From: Pelagibius marinus
GTDB lineage: Bacteria; Pseudomonadota; Alphaproteobacteria; Kiloniellales; Kiloniellaceae
Reading direction: 5' to 3'
Length of the DNA: 64,000 nt
Assembly (NCBI RefSeq): GCF_014925385.1
Contig: NZ_JACSDK010000009.1
Span: forward strand, 186,001-250,000
A program made the translations under genes and the position numbers. Below, in pieces: positions 26,083-35,430 of the stretch. The notes beneath the pieces were generated by a model, which saw only the letters and a list, made by a program, of their open reading frames with translations, did no database searches and was not told where the DNA came from. The stretch's first letter is position 1. Each line of letters begins with the position of its first letter.

Positions 26083-26939
26083 GCGATGTTTGGTATATGC
26101 TGCAAGACCTAGACCGCTACGTGTATCACTACACGTCCGCCGCCACATTGACCGACCACATCCTTCCGACTCGTAAGCTTCGATTTTCTCGCTTTCGTTA
26201 TGTAAATGACCCGCGAGAATCAAAAGACTGGCGCTTCAACTATCACTATCTCAGACGAGTTGCTTCGAGCTACGATTTCGACGCTGTCGGAAGCACGCTG
26301 AACAAGCGACTGAAGAACCAATGGCGAATTGGCTGCTTTGTTTCAGATGTGGAGAGATCTCTTGCTACCAAGGAAAGGATGGATTCCGGAATAGATGTCT
26401 TGAGCCCACTACACGAGAGGGGCCATTCGCGCCCCCGCATGTGGGCGCAATATGGCGAGAATTACCGAGGGGCATGTCTCGTCTTCGATAAGAAAAAATT
26501 AGATCACCAAATCAGATCTACTGCTAGCGCACCTAGTTTGATGGTTTATTCTGCCCCAGTGAAATACCGAAATCCCAAGATGCCCGCGTTTAAACCGGGC
26601 GCACTTACTATTTCGATTGATGAGCTAGAAAGCCTCGGCCTTGATGAGTTCATCAAGGCACACGTTAAGCTCTACTGGAAAGATCTTTTCTTCGTTAAGT
26701 CAGAAGACTGGGAGCAAGAGCGAGAGTTCAGATGGCTGATAGAGGGCGAAGGCGACGAAGATTTCTTCGTCGAGATTACCGACTGTATGGTGGGGATCCT
26801 AATAGGTGATCGTTTTCCAGAAGGTCGAAAGCCTGCGGTTGGCAAACACGCTCTCGAAATTGGAGTCAGTATCGCAATTATGGATTGGCAAAACGGCATA
26901 CCACAACCCGGTCCGTCGCACCCCCGCCTTTTAACCTGA
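26079..26939 (+). CDS. DUF2971-family protein, low G+C, probably acquired
   Basis: 286 residues from the GTG at 26079, which overlaps the esterase TGA (GTGA); GGGGAGG lies 12 bases upstream. Family features are YHYTSAATLTDHILPTRKLRFSRFRYVNDPRESKDW read as blocks in the first 50 residues, MWAQYGENYRGACLVFD near 125 and WEQEREFRWLIEG near 215. DUF2971 function is not established. A hand count of 26161-26220 gives 27 G+C in 60 bases, against 42 of 60 at 25861-25920 in the esterase, so the gene is clearly foreign in composition. No transposase or integrase adjoins it. Convergent with the CocE hydrolase. Confidence 0.85.
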   Translation: MSDVWYMLQDLDRYVYHYTSAATLTDHILPTRKLRFSRFRYVNDPRESKDWRFNYHYLRRVASSYDFDAVGSTLNKRLKNQWRIGCFVSDVERSLATKERMDSGIDVLSPLHERGHSRPRMWAQYGENYRGACLVFDKKKLDHQIRSTASAPSLMVYSAPVKYRNPKMPAFKPGALTISIDELESLGLDEFIKAHVKLYWKDLFFVKSEDWEQEREFRWLIEGEGDEDFFVEITDCMVGILIGDRFPEGRKPAVGKHALEIGVSIAIMDWQNGIPQPGPSHPRLLT

Positions 26940-26963
26940 CAACAGTTCGCGCTCGGCAAGTTG

Positions 26964-28952
26964 CTACATCAGGTCGCGCGGGATCTTCTTTCGCCAGGAC
27001 TTCTGGTGGATCGAGGTATCGCCTTCGAAGGCTTCAACGTCCGCCAGTATCTCGAAGCTGTCGGGGGTGCAGGCGAGGATCGCCACGCTTTCGCTGCGCA
27101 CGGACCAGTCGCCGCGCCACATCTGCGTGGTCCAGCGGCAAACACCCTTTGCGCTGTCGGGGTCGGCGAGCGGCAGGGTCCAGGTCTCGTGGCGCAGCTG
27201 GCGCGTCACCAGGCCCGTCTCCGGATGCTCGGAAGCGCCTGTGTCCTCGTGGATGATGTAGCGGGTCTCGCCCGTGGTGAGCTCGCGCTCCACCGCGTGG
27301 CGCGTCGCCATGGGGGCATGCTCGATATAGTGCGGCAAGGGGTCCGGGTTGGCGGGCGCCGGCACCTCGATGTCTCTGTGGCCGCTCAGCAGCGGCAGCG
27401 CCAGCACCGCCCCGGTGAGGTCCAGCGTCAGCGGCGCGGCGCCGGGCGGCGGCAGTACCTGCGGCCAGTAGGCGTTCGAGAGGGAAAGCCGCAGACGATG
27501 GCCCGGCGGCAGGCGGTAGCCGCAGGCATCGAGCACCAGGGTGACCGCCACGCCCGCGCCCTTGGGCATGGCTTGTGGCGCGGCGCTGCCGTCGCGGTGG
27601 GCCAGGTTCAGCACGCCGAGGGAAATGCGCGTCGCCGTGCCGTCGGGATGCACGTCCACCAGCCGCGCCGCCAGCAGGGCCGTGGCCGCCTCGCAGCTCA
27701 GCGTCACCTTCAGGACGGGACGGCCGAGAAGTTCCAGCGGCTCGGCCAGAGGCTTGGTCTCGAAGACCAGGCTGCCGCCGTCGTCCTGGCGCTGGTCGGC
27801 GGGCAGTTCCCCGCCGGGCTTCAGGGTGAAGTACTCGCCGCCCCGGGTGCCGCAGTCCGGCGGCGAGGAAATGGTAAAGCTGCCCCCCTCCCCGGCTTCC
27901 GAGGCCAGGCGGCGGTCGGCGGTCAGATGCAGCTGCGCCGCCGGCGCGCCCTCCCAGCGGTCGACGGCGATCCAGCGGCCCGGGTCCTCCTCGCGGCGGG
28001 CCGCCGGACGCGGCGCGTCGAGGATGTAGGCCGTGACCTGCGGATCGTCCTCGGCGCCGTTCTCGATGCCCTTCAACCAGCGGTCCCAGAAGCGGAGCGC
28101 CACGGCGTGGAAATCCATGCGCGGCTTGGGCCAGGCGAAGTGCGGGTACTTGTGGACCCAGGGACCGAGGATCGCCTTGGCCTTTTTGCCCAGGCCCTCG
28201 ACGGCGTTCAAGGGCGTGTTGCGATAGCCGTCGGCCCAGCCGGCCAGCACCAGGGCGGGCACGTCGAAGGTGTCGAAGTCCTCGCAGATCGAGCCGTGCC
28301 GCCAGAAATCATCACGGCGCTGGTGGGTCAACCAGTCTTCCAGCATGAAGGGCTCGCCCTCCAGGCGCTCCAGCCACATCTCGCGCCAGCGCTCGCCCAC
28401 CAATTCGGGATCGGGCGGACGCGACTGGTAGGCCAGCATGGTCGCCGCCCAGGAGAGGTTGGCCGAGAGCTGCGCGCCGCCCTTGAAGTGAATGTCGTCG
28501 GCAAAGCGGTCGACCGTTGAAGCGATGGAGATGACGGCTTTCAGCGCCGGCGGCTTCAGGGCCGCCACCTGCAGCGCATTGAAGCCGCCCCAGGAGATCC
28601 CCATCATGCCGACCGCGCCGCTGCACCAGGGCTGCGCGGCGATCCAGTCGATCACCTCGCAGGCATCGGAGAGCTCACGCGGGGTGTACTCGCCATCGAT
28701 GACGCCCTCGGACTCGCCGGAGCCGCGGATGTCGACGCGCACGCCGGCATAGCCGTTCAGCGCGAAGACCGGATAGGTGCTTTCATCGCGCGGCGCCGTG
28801 CCGTCGCGCTTGCGGTAGGGCAGGAACTCCAGGACCGCCGGCACCGGTTCCGCCTCGGCCGCTTCGGGCAGCCAGAGGCGCGCAGCCAGGCGCGTGCCGT
28901 CCGCCAGGGTGATCCATTCGTTCTCGAGAACCCGATAGGCTCGCTCGCTCAC
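26964..28952 (-). CDS. CocE/NonD-type hydrolase (S15 peptidase family)
   Basis: 662 residues. The alpha/beta hydrolase core has GISWGG with nucleophile Ser120, and VDIRGSGESEG at 72-83; a C-terminal jelly-roll domain (about 440-660) is typical of X-Pro dipeptidyl-peptidase and cocaine esterase relatives. No signal peptide is evident, so it is probably cytoplasmic. It starts with GTG one base after the ABC ATPase stop, so is the last gene of the importer operon and likely cleaves the imported substrate, an amide or ester. Substrate unknown. Confidence 0.85.
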   Translation of the reverse strand: MSERAYRVLENEWITLADGTRLAARLWLPEAAEAEPVPAVLEFLPYRKRDGTAPRDESTYPVFALNGYAGVRVDIRGSGESEGVIDGEYTPRELSDACEVIDWIAAQPWCSGAVGMMGISWGGFNALQVAALKPPALKAVISIASTVDRFADDIHFKGGAQLSANLSWAATMLAYQSRPPDPELVGERWREMWLERLEGEPFMLEDWLTHQRRDDFWRHGSICEDFDTFDVPALVLAGWADGYRNTPLNAVEGLGKKAKAILGPWVHKYPHFAWPKPRMDFHAVALRFWDRWLKGIENGAEDDPQVTAYILDAPRPAARREEDPGRWIAVDRWEGAPAAQLHLTADRRLASEAGEGGSFTISSPPDCGTRGGEYFTLKPGGELPADQRQDDGGSLVFETKPLAEPLELLGRPVLKVTLSCEAATALLAARLVDVHPDGTATRISLGVLNLAHRDGSAAPQAMPKGAGVAVTLVLDACGYRLPPGHRLRLSLSNAYWPQVLPPPGAAPLTLDLTGAVLALPLLSGHRDIEVPAPANPDPLPHYIEHAPMATRHAVERELTTGETRYIIHEDTGASEHPETGLVTRQLRHETWTLPLADPDSAKGVCRWTTQMWRGDWSVRSESVAILACTPDSFEILADVEAFEGDTSIHQKSWRKKIPRDLM

Positions 28953-28953
28953 A

Positions 28954-30585
28954 TCAGTGACCTGCGCTCCCCATGCGCCGGGTGGTCAGCACTTCCTCCA
29001 GCCAGCCCAGGCGCATCTCCGGCACCGACTTCAGCAGCAGGTCGGTGTAGTCGTCGAAGGGCGGCGAGAGCACCTTGGACTTGGGTCCGAAGCGCACCAC
29101 GCGGCCCTGGTACATCACCGCGATGGAATCGGCGATGGCCCGCACCGTGGCGATGTCGTGGGTGATGAAGAGATAGGAAAGCTGGGTTTCCGCCTGCAGG
29201 CGCAGGAGCAGCTTCAGGATGCCCTTGGCCACCAGCGGGTCGAGAGCCGAGGTCGGCTCGTCGCAGAGGATCACCTCCGGCTCCGCCGCCAAGGCCCGGG
29301 CGATGCAGACGCGCTGCTTCTGACCGCCGGAGAGCTCGGCCGGGTAGCGGTCGATGAAACCCTTGCCCATCTCGATCTGCTCCAGCAGCTCGGCGACGCG
29401 CCTGGTCTTCTCCGCCCCGCGCAGGCCGAAGTAGAATGTCAGCGGCCGGCCGACGATGTCGCGCACCGTCTGGCGCGGGTTCATCGCCGTGTCGGCCATC
29501 TGATAGAGCATCTGCACCTGGCGCAGCTGTTCCTTGTTGCGGTTGGCGAACTCCGGCGGCAGGGCGGCGCCCTTGAAGATCACCTCGCCCCTCGACGGCG
29601 GCAGCAGGCCGGTGATGACGCGGGCCAGCGTCGACTTGCCGGAGCCCGACTCGCCCACCACCGCCAGGGTCTGGCCGCGCGGCAGGTGGACGCTGACGTC
29701 GTGCAGCACCTTGAAGTCGCCGGAATAGGCGGCATCCACGCTGTCGATGCGCAGCAGGCTGTCGGACTGGTCCGGCGCCTCGTCCTTCAGGGTCTGGGTG
29801 ACCGAGACCAGGTCACGGGTGTAGTCCTCCTTCGGTTCCTCGATGATCTGCTGAACCGAGCCGTACTCCACCATGTTGCCGTGGCGCAGCACCATGATGT
29901 CGTCGGAGATCTGGGCCACCACCGCCAGGTCGTGGGTGATGTAGAGCGCGGCGGTGTGGGTTTCCTCGATGGCCCGCTTGATGGCGGCCAGCACGTCGAT
30001 CTGCGTGGTCACGTCCAGGGCCGTCGTCGGTTCGTCGAAGACGATGAGCTCCGGGCCCGGGCAGAGCGCCATGGCGGTCATGGCGCGCTGCAACTGGCCG
30101 CCGGAGACCTGGTGCGGATAGCGCCGGCCAAAGCTGTCCGGGTCCGGCAGGCCGAGCACCCCGAAGAGGTACTTCGCCCGCTCCCAGGCCTCGCTGCGGC
30201 TCATCACGCCGTGGCGCACCGCCGCCTCGACCACCTGGTCGCCCAGACGGTGCGCCGGGTTGAAGGCCGCCGCCGCCGACTGCGCCACATAGCAGACGCG
30301 CCGCCCGCGGATGTCGCGGATGCCGCTGCCGCCCAGCGCCAGGATGTCCTCGCCGTCCAGCAGCACCTCGCCGCCGGTGATACGCACGCCGCCGCGGCCG
30401 TAGGCCAGGGCGGCCAGGCCGATGGTCGACTTGCCGGCCCCCGACTCGCCGATGAGGCCCAGCACCTTGCCCTTCTGCAGAGTGAAGGAGACGCCGTGGA
30501 CGATGGTGATGTCCTGGGGCGGCTCGCCCGGCGGATAGGCCGTGGCGCCGATCTTCAGATCCCTGACTTCCAGCAGCTCAGCCAT
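28954..30585 (-). CDS. Dpp/Opp-type ABC transporter, two fused ATPase domains
   Basis: 543 residues with two complete ATPase cassettes (DppD- and DppF-like). The first has GESGAGKST near residue 48, SGGQLQR and VFDEPTTALD; the second has GESGSGKST near 316, LSGGQKQR and LCDEPTSALD. It powers the two permeases encoded just upstream. Fused ATPases are common in alphaproteobacterial peptide or glutathione importers. The start overlaps the dppC-like stop by eight bases. Confidence 0.93.
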   Translation of the reverse strand: MAELLEVRDLKIGATAYPPGEPPQDITIVHGVSFTLQKGKVLGLIGESGAGKSTIGLAALAYGRGGVRITGGEVLLDGEDILALGGSGIRDIRGRRVCYVAQSAAAAFNPAHRLGDQVVEAAVRHGVMSRSEAWERAKYLFGVLGLPDPDSFGRRYPHQVSGGQLQRAMTAMALCPGPELIVFDEPTTALDVTTQIDVLAAIKRAIEETHTAALYITHDLAVVAQISDDIMVLRHGNMVEYGSVQQIIEEPKEDYTRDLVSVTQTLKDEAPDQSDSLLRIDSVDAAYSGDFKVLHDVSVHLPRGQTLAVVGESGSGKSTLARVITGLLPPSRGEVIFKGAALPPEFANRNKEQLRQVQMLYQMADTAMNPRQTVRDIVGRPLTFYFGLRGAEKTRRVAELLEQIEMGKGFIDRYPAELSGGQKQRVCIARALAAEPEVILCDEPTSALDPLVAKGILKLLLRLQAETQLSYLFITHDIATVRAIADSIAVMYQGRVVRFGPKSKVLSPPFDDYTDLLLKSVPEMRLGWLEEVLTTRRMGSAGH

Positions 30586-31405
30586 CGCCGCGCCCTCCCT
30601 TCAGGCTCGAGGTGCGCTTCAGCAGCCAGTCGACCACCAGGTTGACGCAGATCGCCAGACCGGCGATGGCGGCGCCGGGTATCAGCGCCGCCGGAATGCC
30701 GAAAATGATGCCGTCCTTGTTGTCCTTCACGATGCCGCCCCAGTCGGCTTCCGGCGGCTGGATGCCGAGGCCGAGGAAGGACAGCGTCGAGAGGAACAGC
30801 ACCGCGAAGGCGAAGCGCAGGCCGAACTCGGCGAGCAGCGGCGAGAGCGTGTTGGGCAGGATCTCGCGGAAGATGATCCACATGCGCCCCTCGCCGCGCA
30901 GCCGCGCCGCCTCGACGAACTCCATCACCGTGACGTCCACGGCGACCGCGCGGCCCAGGCGGAACACGCGGGTCGAGTCCAGGACCGCCATGACCAGGAT
31001 CAGGATCCACAGTTCCTGCGGCAGCACCGCCAGCACGATGAGGGCGAAGATCAGCGTCGGGATCGACATCATCAGGTCGTTGATGCGCGACAGGCCCTGG
31101 TCGGTCCAGCCACCCACCACCGCGGCGGTGAAGGACAGCATGACGCCCAGCGAGAACGACAGCACCGTGGCGGCCAGCGCCACGAAGATCGTCGTCTGCG
31201 CGCCGTAGATGAGGCGCGAAAGCAGGTCGCGGCCCAGGTTGTCGGTCCCCAGGACGAAGTCGCCGCCCATGGGCAGCCAGATGTCGCCGACCACCTCACG
31301 CTCGCCGTAGGGAGCGATCAGAGGCGCGAAGACGGCGCAGAAGATAGCGATGGCCAGGCCGACGATGCCGATCCAGGCGCTCAAGGGTATCGCGCGCCAC
31401 TTCAT
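30578..31405 (-). CDS. Dpp/Opp-type ABC permease, DppC-like
   Basis: 275 residues with about six membrane spans. FVLGTDNLGRDLLSRLIYGAQ read as two blocks is the DppC/OppC signature, and the EAA loop appears as EFVEAARLRGEGRMWIIFREILPN. The ATG at 31405 overlaps the dppB-like stop (ATGA). With the partner permease it forms the channel for an imported peptide-like solute. Confidence 0.92.
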   Translation of the reverse strand: MKWRAIPLSAWIGIVGLAIAIFCAVFAPLIAPYGEREVVGDIWLPMGGDFVLGTDNLGRDLLSRLIYGAQTTIFVALAATVLSFSLGVMLSFTAAVVGGWTDQGLSRINDLMMSIPTLIFALIVLAVLPQELWILILVMAVLDSTRVFRLGRAVAVDVTVMEFVEAARLRGEGRMWIIFREILPNTLSPLLAEFGLRFAFAVLFLSTLSFLGLGIQPPEADWGGIVKDNKDGIIFGIPAALIPGAAIAGLAICVNLVVDWLLKRTSSLKGGRGDG

Positions 31406-32496
31406 CTCGGGTGCCTCAAACGCGGATTGGTGAGAATCCCGAGGATGTCCGCCGTCATGTTGAGCAGGATGTAGACCGAGGCGAAGATCAGGCCGCAGGC
31501 CTGCACCACCGGCATGTCGCGCACCGTCACCGCATCCACCATGTATTGCCCCATGCCGGGATAGACGAAGACCACCTCGACCACCACGACGCCGACGACG
31601 AGGTAGGCGAGGTTGAGGGCCACAACGGTGATGATCGGCGCGACGGCGTTGGGCGCGGCGTGGCGCGCGATGATGCGCAGGGTATCGAGGCCCTTCAGTT
31701 CGGCCGTCTCGATATAGGGCGACGACATGACGCTGATGATCGCCGCGCGGGTCATGCGCATCATGTGGGCCAGCACCACCAGCACCAGGGTGGCGCAGGG
31801 CAGGATGATGGCCTCCAGCCGCTGGCCGAAGGACATGCCGGCATAGACGGTGGAGGGAAAGGTGACCCAGCCGCCCTGCACGGCGACGAAGAGGATCAGG
31901 ATATAGCCGACGAAGAACTCCGGCAGGGAGATCGCGCCGAGGGAAACCACATTGATCAGCCGGTCGGGCCAGCGGTCGCGGAAATGCACCGCCAGCATGC
32001 CGAGACCGACCGCCAGCGGCACCGAGACCAGGGCGGCCCAGAAGGCCAGGAAGAGCGTATTGCCGAGGCGCAGTCCGATCTGCTCGGTGACCGAGTTGCC
32101 GCTGGCCCAGGACTTTCCGAAGTCGCCCTGCGCCACCCCGCCCAGCCACTCGAGGTAGCGGGAGAGCGCCGGCTGGTCGAGGCCGAGCTCGGCCCGGATG
32201 TTGGCCACCGCCTGGGGCGTCGCCGACTGCCCCAGGTAGGTCTGCGCGAAGTCGCCGGGCAGGGCTTCGATACCGAGGAAGACCACCACCGAGACCGCCC
32301 AGAGCAGCAGCAAGCTGAGGCCCAGCCGCTGGGCCAGCAGGGTCGCCAGCGGCATGCGGCGGCGCAGTGCCGCCAGGCCGCCGCCGCGCCCGCTGGGCGC
32401 CCCGCTGTCGTTGGCCGGCGACGGGCCCGAAAGACCCGCCGCCAGGCTTCCCTGCGGTGCCCGGCCCGTCCCGGCCGGTCCGCTTTCCTGCACCAT
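31402..32496 (-). CDS. Dpp/Opp-type ABC permease, DppB-like
   Basis: 364 residues. After an unusual hydrophilic Gly/Pro/Ser-rich stretch of about 45 residues, the DppB fold starts at ATLLAQRLGLSLLLLWAVSVVVF; the family's GLDQP, YGV-like loop and EAA motif (ETAELKGLDTLRIIARHAAPN) follow. An internal Met48 would give the family's normal length, so the true start may be there; the ATG at 32496 lies just two bases after the binding-protein stop, which supports the longer form. Confidence 0.88.
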   Translation of the reverse strand: MVQESGPAGTGRAPQGSLAAGLSGPSPANDSGAPSGRGGGLAALRRRMPLATLLAQRLGLSLLLLWAVSVVVFLGIEALPGDFAQTYLGQSATPQAVANIRAELGLDQPALSRYLEWLGGVAQGDFGKSWASGNSVTEQIGLRLGNTLFLAFWAALVSVPLAVGLGMLAVHFRDRWPDRLINVVSLGAISLPEFFVGYILILFVAVQGGWVTFPSTVYAGMSFGQRLEAIILPCATLVLVVLAHMMRMTRAAIISVMSSPYIETAELKGLDTLRIIARHAAPNAVAPIITVVALNLAYLVVGVVVVEVVFVYPGMGQYMVDAVTVRDMPVVQACGLIFASVYILLNMTADILGILTNPRLRHPR

Positions 32497-32498
32497 GG

Positions 32499-34088
32499 TT
32501 ACGACGTCAGCCAGAGGCGCGTGGCGGCGTAGCCGTTCGACATGTCGTTGCCGATGTCGTGAACATAGCCATCGACCTTGTTGGTCGTGGCGTTGATGAA
32601 GTCGTTGAACATCGGCAGGATCAGGCCGCCTTCGTCACGCACCATGATAGCCATTTCGCGGTACATGTCCTTGCGCTTGGCCTGGTCCAGCTCGGCGCGC
32701 GCCTCGATCAGCAGCTTGTCGAAGTCGGGCCGGAAGAACTTGGTGTCGTTCCAGTCCGCCTTCGAATAGTAGGCCGTGGTGTACATCTGGTCCTGGGTCG
32801 GCCGGCCGCCCCAGTAAGAGGTGCAGAAGGGTTGCGCGTTCCACACGTTGGACCAGTAGCCGTCGCCCGGCTCGCGCTTGATCTCGATCTCGATGCCGGC
32901 CTTCTTGCACGACTCCTGGTACAGCACGGCGGCGTCCACCGCGCCCGGGAAGGCGACTTCCGAGGTGCGCAGCAGGACCGAGCCGTCGTGGCCGGACTTC
33001 TTGAAATGGAAGGCCGCCTTGTCGGGATCGTAGCCGCGCTGCTCGATGTCCTCGGGGAACAGCGCGTAGGTCTCGTTGATCGGGAAGTCGTTGCCGACCT
33101 TGCCGAAGCCACGCAGGATCTTCTCCACCAGGGTCTCGCGGTCCATGGCGTACTTCAGGGCCAGACGCAGGTCGTTGTTCGCGAAGGGCTCCTTGTCGCA
33201 GTGCATGATGAACACGTAGTGGCCGCGGCCGGAGGTGTTCTGGATCTTCACATGCGGCGCCCGCTTCAGCAGGTCGACGGTCTTGGGATCGACACGGTTG
33301 ATGAAGTGAACCTGGTTGGAGGAAAGCGCCGCGGTGCGGGCCGTGGCGTCGTTGATCACCAGCATCTCGACGCTTTCCGCGAAGCCGCGGTCGTCACGCC
33401 AGTCGTTGGTGTTGCGCTCGAAGGTGGCGCGCACGCCCGGCTCGAAGCTGGCCACCTTGTAGGGGCCGGTGCCGATGCCGGCATTGGGCTCGTCGACGCC
33501 GCCACCGGGCTGGATGACTAGGTGGTAATCCGAGAGCAGCAGCGGCAGGTCGGCGTTGCCGTCTTCCAGGCTGACCACCAGGCTGCCGCCGTCGGCCTTG
33601 ATCGAGCTCACCGTCTTCATGATGCCCAGCGCGCCGGACTGCGACTGCTCGTCGCTGTGGCGATTGAGGGTCGCCAGCACGTCGTCGATGGTCATTTCCT
33701 TGCCGTTGTGGAACTGCACGCCCTTGCGGATCTTGAAGGTCCAGACCTTGGCGTCGGGCGAGGCCTCCCAGGACTCCGCCAGCGACGGCAGCGCTTCACC
33801 GGTGGTGGGGTGGGTTTCGATCAGCGTGTCGCCGTAGTTGCGCCCCACCATGAAGCAGAACTGCGAAGTGAACTTCGCCGGATCCAGCACGTCGGTGCTG
33901 GCGCCGCCTTCCAGGCCGCATTTCAGGTGGCCGCCGCGCTGCGGGCCCGCCGCCTTCACGCTGGAGGACAGCAGACTGGCCGCCAGGGGCGCCGTCAAGC
34001 CGACGGCCGCGGCGCGGCCCATGAACTCGCGCCGGCTGAGCCGGCCCAACGCCGCCTCGCGGCCGAGAAATTTGAGATAGTCGTTCAT
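32499..34088 (-). CDS. ABC transporter substrate-binding protein, family 5
   Basis: 529 residues, the length of DppA/OppA-type proteins. The N terminus has a Tat signal, SRREFMGRAAAVGLTAPLAASLL (residues 18-40), implying export in folded form. The family 5 pattern is seen in DPAKFTSQF, LAESWEASPDAKVWTFKIRKGVQFHNG read in pieces around residues 100-128. First gene of the importer-hydrolase operon. Ligand unknown; peptides, amines and opines are all bound by this family. Confidence 0.9.
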   Translation of the reverse strand: MNDYLKFLGREAALGRLSRREFMGRAAAVGLTAPLAASLLSSSVKAAGPQRGGHLKCGLEGGASTDVLDPAKFTSQFCFMVGRNYGDTLIETHPTTGEALPSLAESWEASPDAKVWTFKIRKGVQFHNGKEMTIDDVLATLNRHSDEQSQSGALGIMKTVSSIKADGGSLVVSLEDGNADLPLLLSDYHLVIQPGGGVDEPNAGIGTGPYKVASFEPGVRATFERNTNDWRDDRGFAESVEMLVINDATARTAALSSNQVHFINRVDPKTVDLLKRAPHVKIQNTSGRGHYVFIMHCDKEPFANNDLRLALKYAMDRETLVEKILRGFGKVGNDFPINETYALFPEDIEQRGYDPDKAAFHFKKSGHDGSVLLRTSEVAFPGAVDAAVLYQESCKKAGIEIEIKREPGDGYWSNVWNAQPFCTSYWGGRPTQDQMYTTAYYSKADWNDTKFFRPDFDKLLIEARAELDQAKRKDMYREMAIMVRDEGGLILPMFNDFINATTNKVDGYVHDIGNDMSNGYAATRLWLTS

Positions 34089-34501
34089 TGTTATTGCCTC
34101 TCTGTTCCCTGCTAATGGTTATTCGTTTGCCGGATGGTTCTCCGGCGGCTCGAGTCAGACCGCGTCCCTCCCTGTGCTTCGGGTGACGGCGGTCGAAATT
34201 CGAAGAACTGCGCCGGCGCGGCTGTGGGCGCCGGGCGCCGCAGCCCGTGCAGGCTGCGCGAAAGCGGGGCCCGCGGGAGGCGGAAACGCTGCCGCGGAGA
34301 CATTCGATTGTTGCTCCACCAAACCCTGTGTGCCCAGGATCGCCTCCTGGTCCGCCGCGGACTTCTTGTGCCGCGTTCTCTTGCTTGCAACCATCATGGC
34401 ATGCAAAGCGGCCGGGAATGAACCCCGATAGCGGCCAGATATTGCGCAAAGCCGACAAGGCCTGGCGGCCGCGGCGCGGGAAGCTCTGGTGCCCGGCGTG
34501 C
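34089..34501. other. Non-coding gap of 413 bases between the binding protein and betR-like gene
   Basis: No open frame here has a credible protein. The part next to 34089 carries the leader of the substrate-binding protein gene (minus strand, GAGAGG ribosome site). The only clear structure is a short palindrome TCGAAATTCGA at about 34193-34203, a possible operator. I see no convincing promoter or terminator hairpin with a T tract. Confidence 0.5.
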
Positions 34502-35422
34502 TCATGCCGCGCGATCCTCCGTGGTGCTCAGCCAGTCCACCACCAGTTCAGCTTCGGGGGACAGCTTGCCGCGGCGCCGCAGCAGCCAGTAGCCGCGCTC
34601 GCTGCTCAAGGTGCAGTCGCAGGCCTGGACCACGGCGCCCGTCGCCAGCAGGTCGTCCACCAGGCCGTACCAGCCCAGCGCCACACCCTGCTCGGCCAGC
34701 ACCGCCTGCATGACCAGGGTATAGGTGTTGAAACCCAGGGAACTGGCCCGGGGGTGGCCGGCGACGCCGGCCTGGCGGAGCCAGCTCTCCCAAGTGAACC
34801 AGCGCCAGCCGCTCTCAGGCGTGCCGTCCAGGTGGATCAGCGGCACGTCGAGCAGCTGCTCCACCCGGGTGAACGGCCCGCAGCGCTTCAGGAAGCCCGG
34901 CGCACAGACCGGCACCACCCGCTCCGGGATCAGCAGATCGCGGCTGCCGCCGAAATCCTCGGCGAAGTCGTCGCGGTCGCCGAACAGCACCGCGAGGTCG
35001 ATGTCGTCAGCGATCTCCGGCGCCAGCGACTGGGCGGCGACGATGTGGATGTCGACCCCGGAATTGGCGCGGCGGAAGTCGGCGACCCGCGGCATCAGGC
35101 GGAAGGCGGCGAAGGCGAAGTCGGTGGCCAGGCGCACCGTCGGCGTGCGCGCGCGCCGGCAGATCGACTGCACCGCCTCGTCGATGCGCTCCAGCCCCTG
35201 GCGCACCGCCAGCTGCAGCGCCTCACCCTCGGGCGTCAGCTCCAGGCCGCGCGGACGGCGGCGGAACAGCGGCACGCCGAGCAGTTCTTCCATCTGCTTG
35301 ATGCGGTAGGACAGCGCCGGTTGCGTCGTGCCCAGCGCCGCCGCGGCGCGCGACAGGTTGCCGTGGCGGGCGACGACGTCGAAGGGGCGCAGGCTGCCCA
35401 TATCGAGTGGATTCTGTGACAT
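34502..35422 (-). CDS. LysR-family regulator, BetR-like (choline sulfate utilisation)
   Basis: 306 residues. The N-terminal winged helix-turn-helix (NLSRAAAALGTTQPALSYRIKQMEELLGVPLF, residues about 22-54, read as blocks) is followed by a LysR effector domain. It is transcribed divergently from choline-sulfatase betC, the standard position of the choline sulfate regulator found in many alphaproteobacteria. The effector is probably choline sulfate or choline. The shared intergenic region contains two nested inverted repeats. Confidence 0.85.
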   Translation of the reverse strand: MSQNPLDMGSLRPFDVVARHGNLSRAAAALGTTQPALSYRIKQMEELLGVPLFRRRPRGLELTPEGEALQLAVRQGLERIDEAVQSICRRARTPTVRLATDFAFAAFRLMPRVADFRRANSGVDIHIVAAQSLAPEIADDIDLAVLFGDRDDFAEDFGGSRDLLIPERVVPVCAPGFLKRCGPFTRVEQLLDVPLIHLDGTPESGWRWFTWESWLRQAGVAGHPRASSLGFNTYTLVMQAVLAEQGVALGWYGLVDDLLATGAVVQACDCTLSSERGYWLLRRRGKLSPEAELVVDWLSTTEDRAA

Positions 35423-35430
35423 AAATGCTC

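Noticed and set aside
26067-26960. Insertion sequence or genomic island borders around the DUF2971 gene
   Set aside because: No transposase, integrase, tRNA or clear direct repeats at either edge; only base composition suggests transfer.
34112-34505. Several open frames of 80-120 codons in the gap before the LysR gene
   Set aside because: All overlap on both strands, lack ribosome sites and show no protein family; treated as non-coding.
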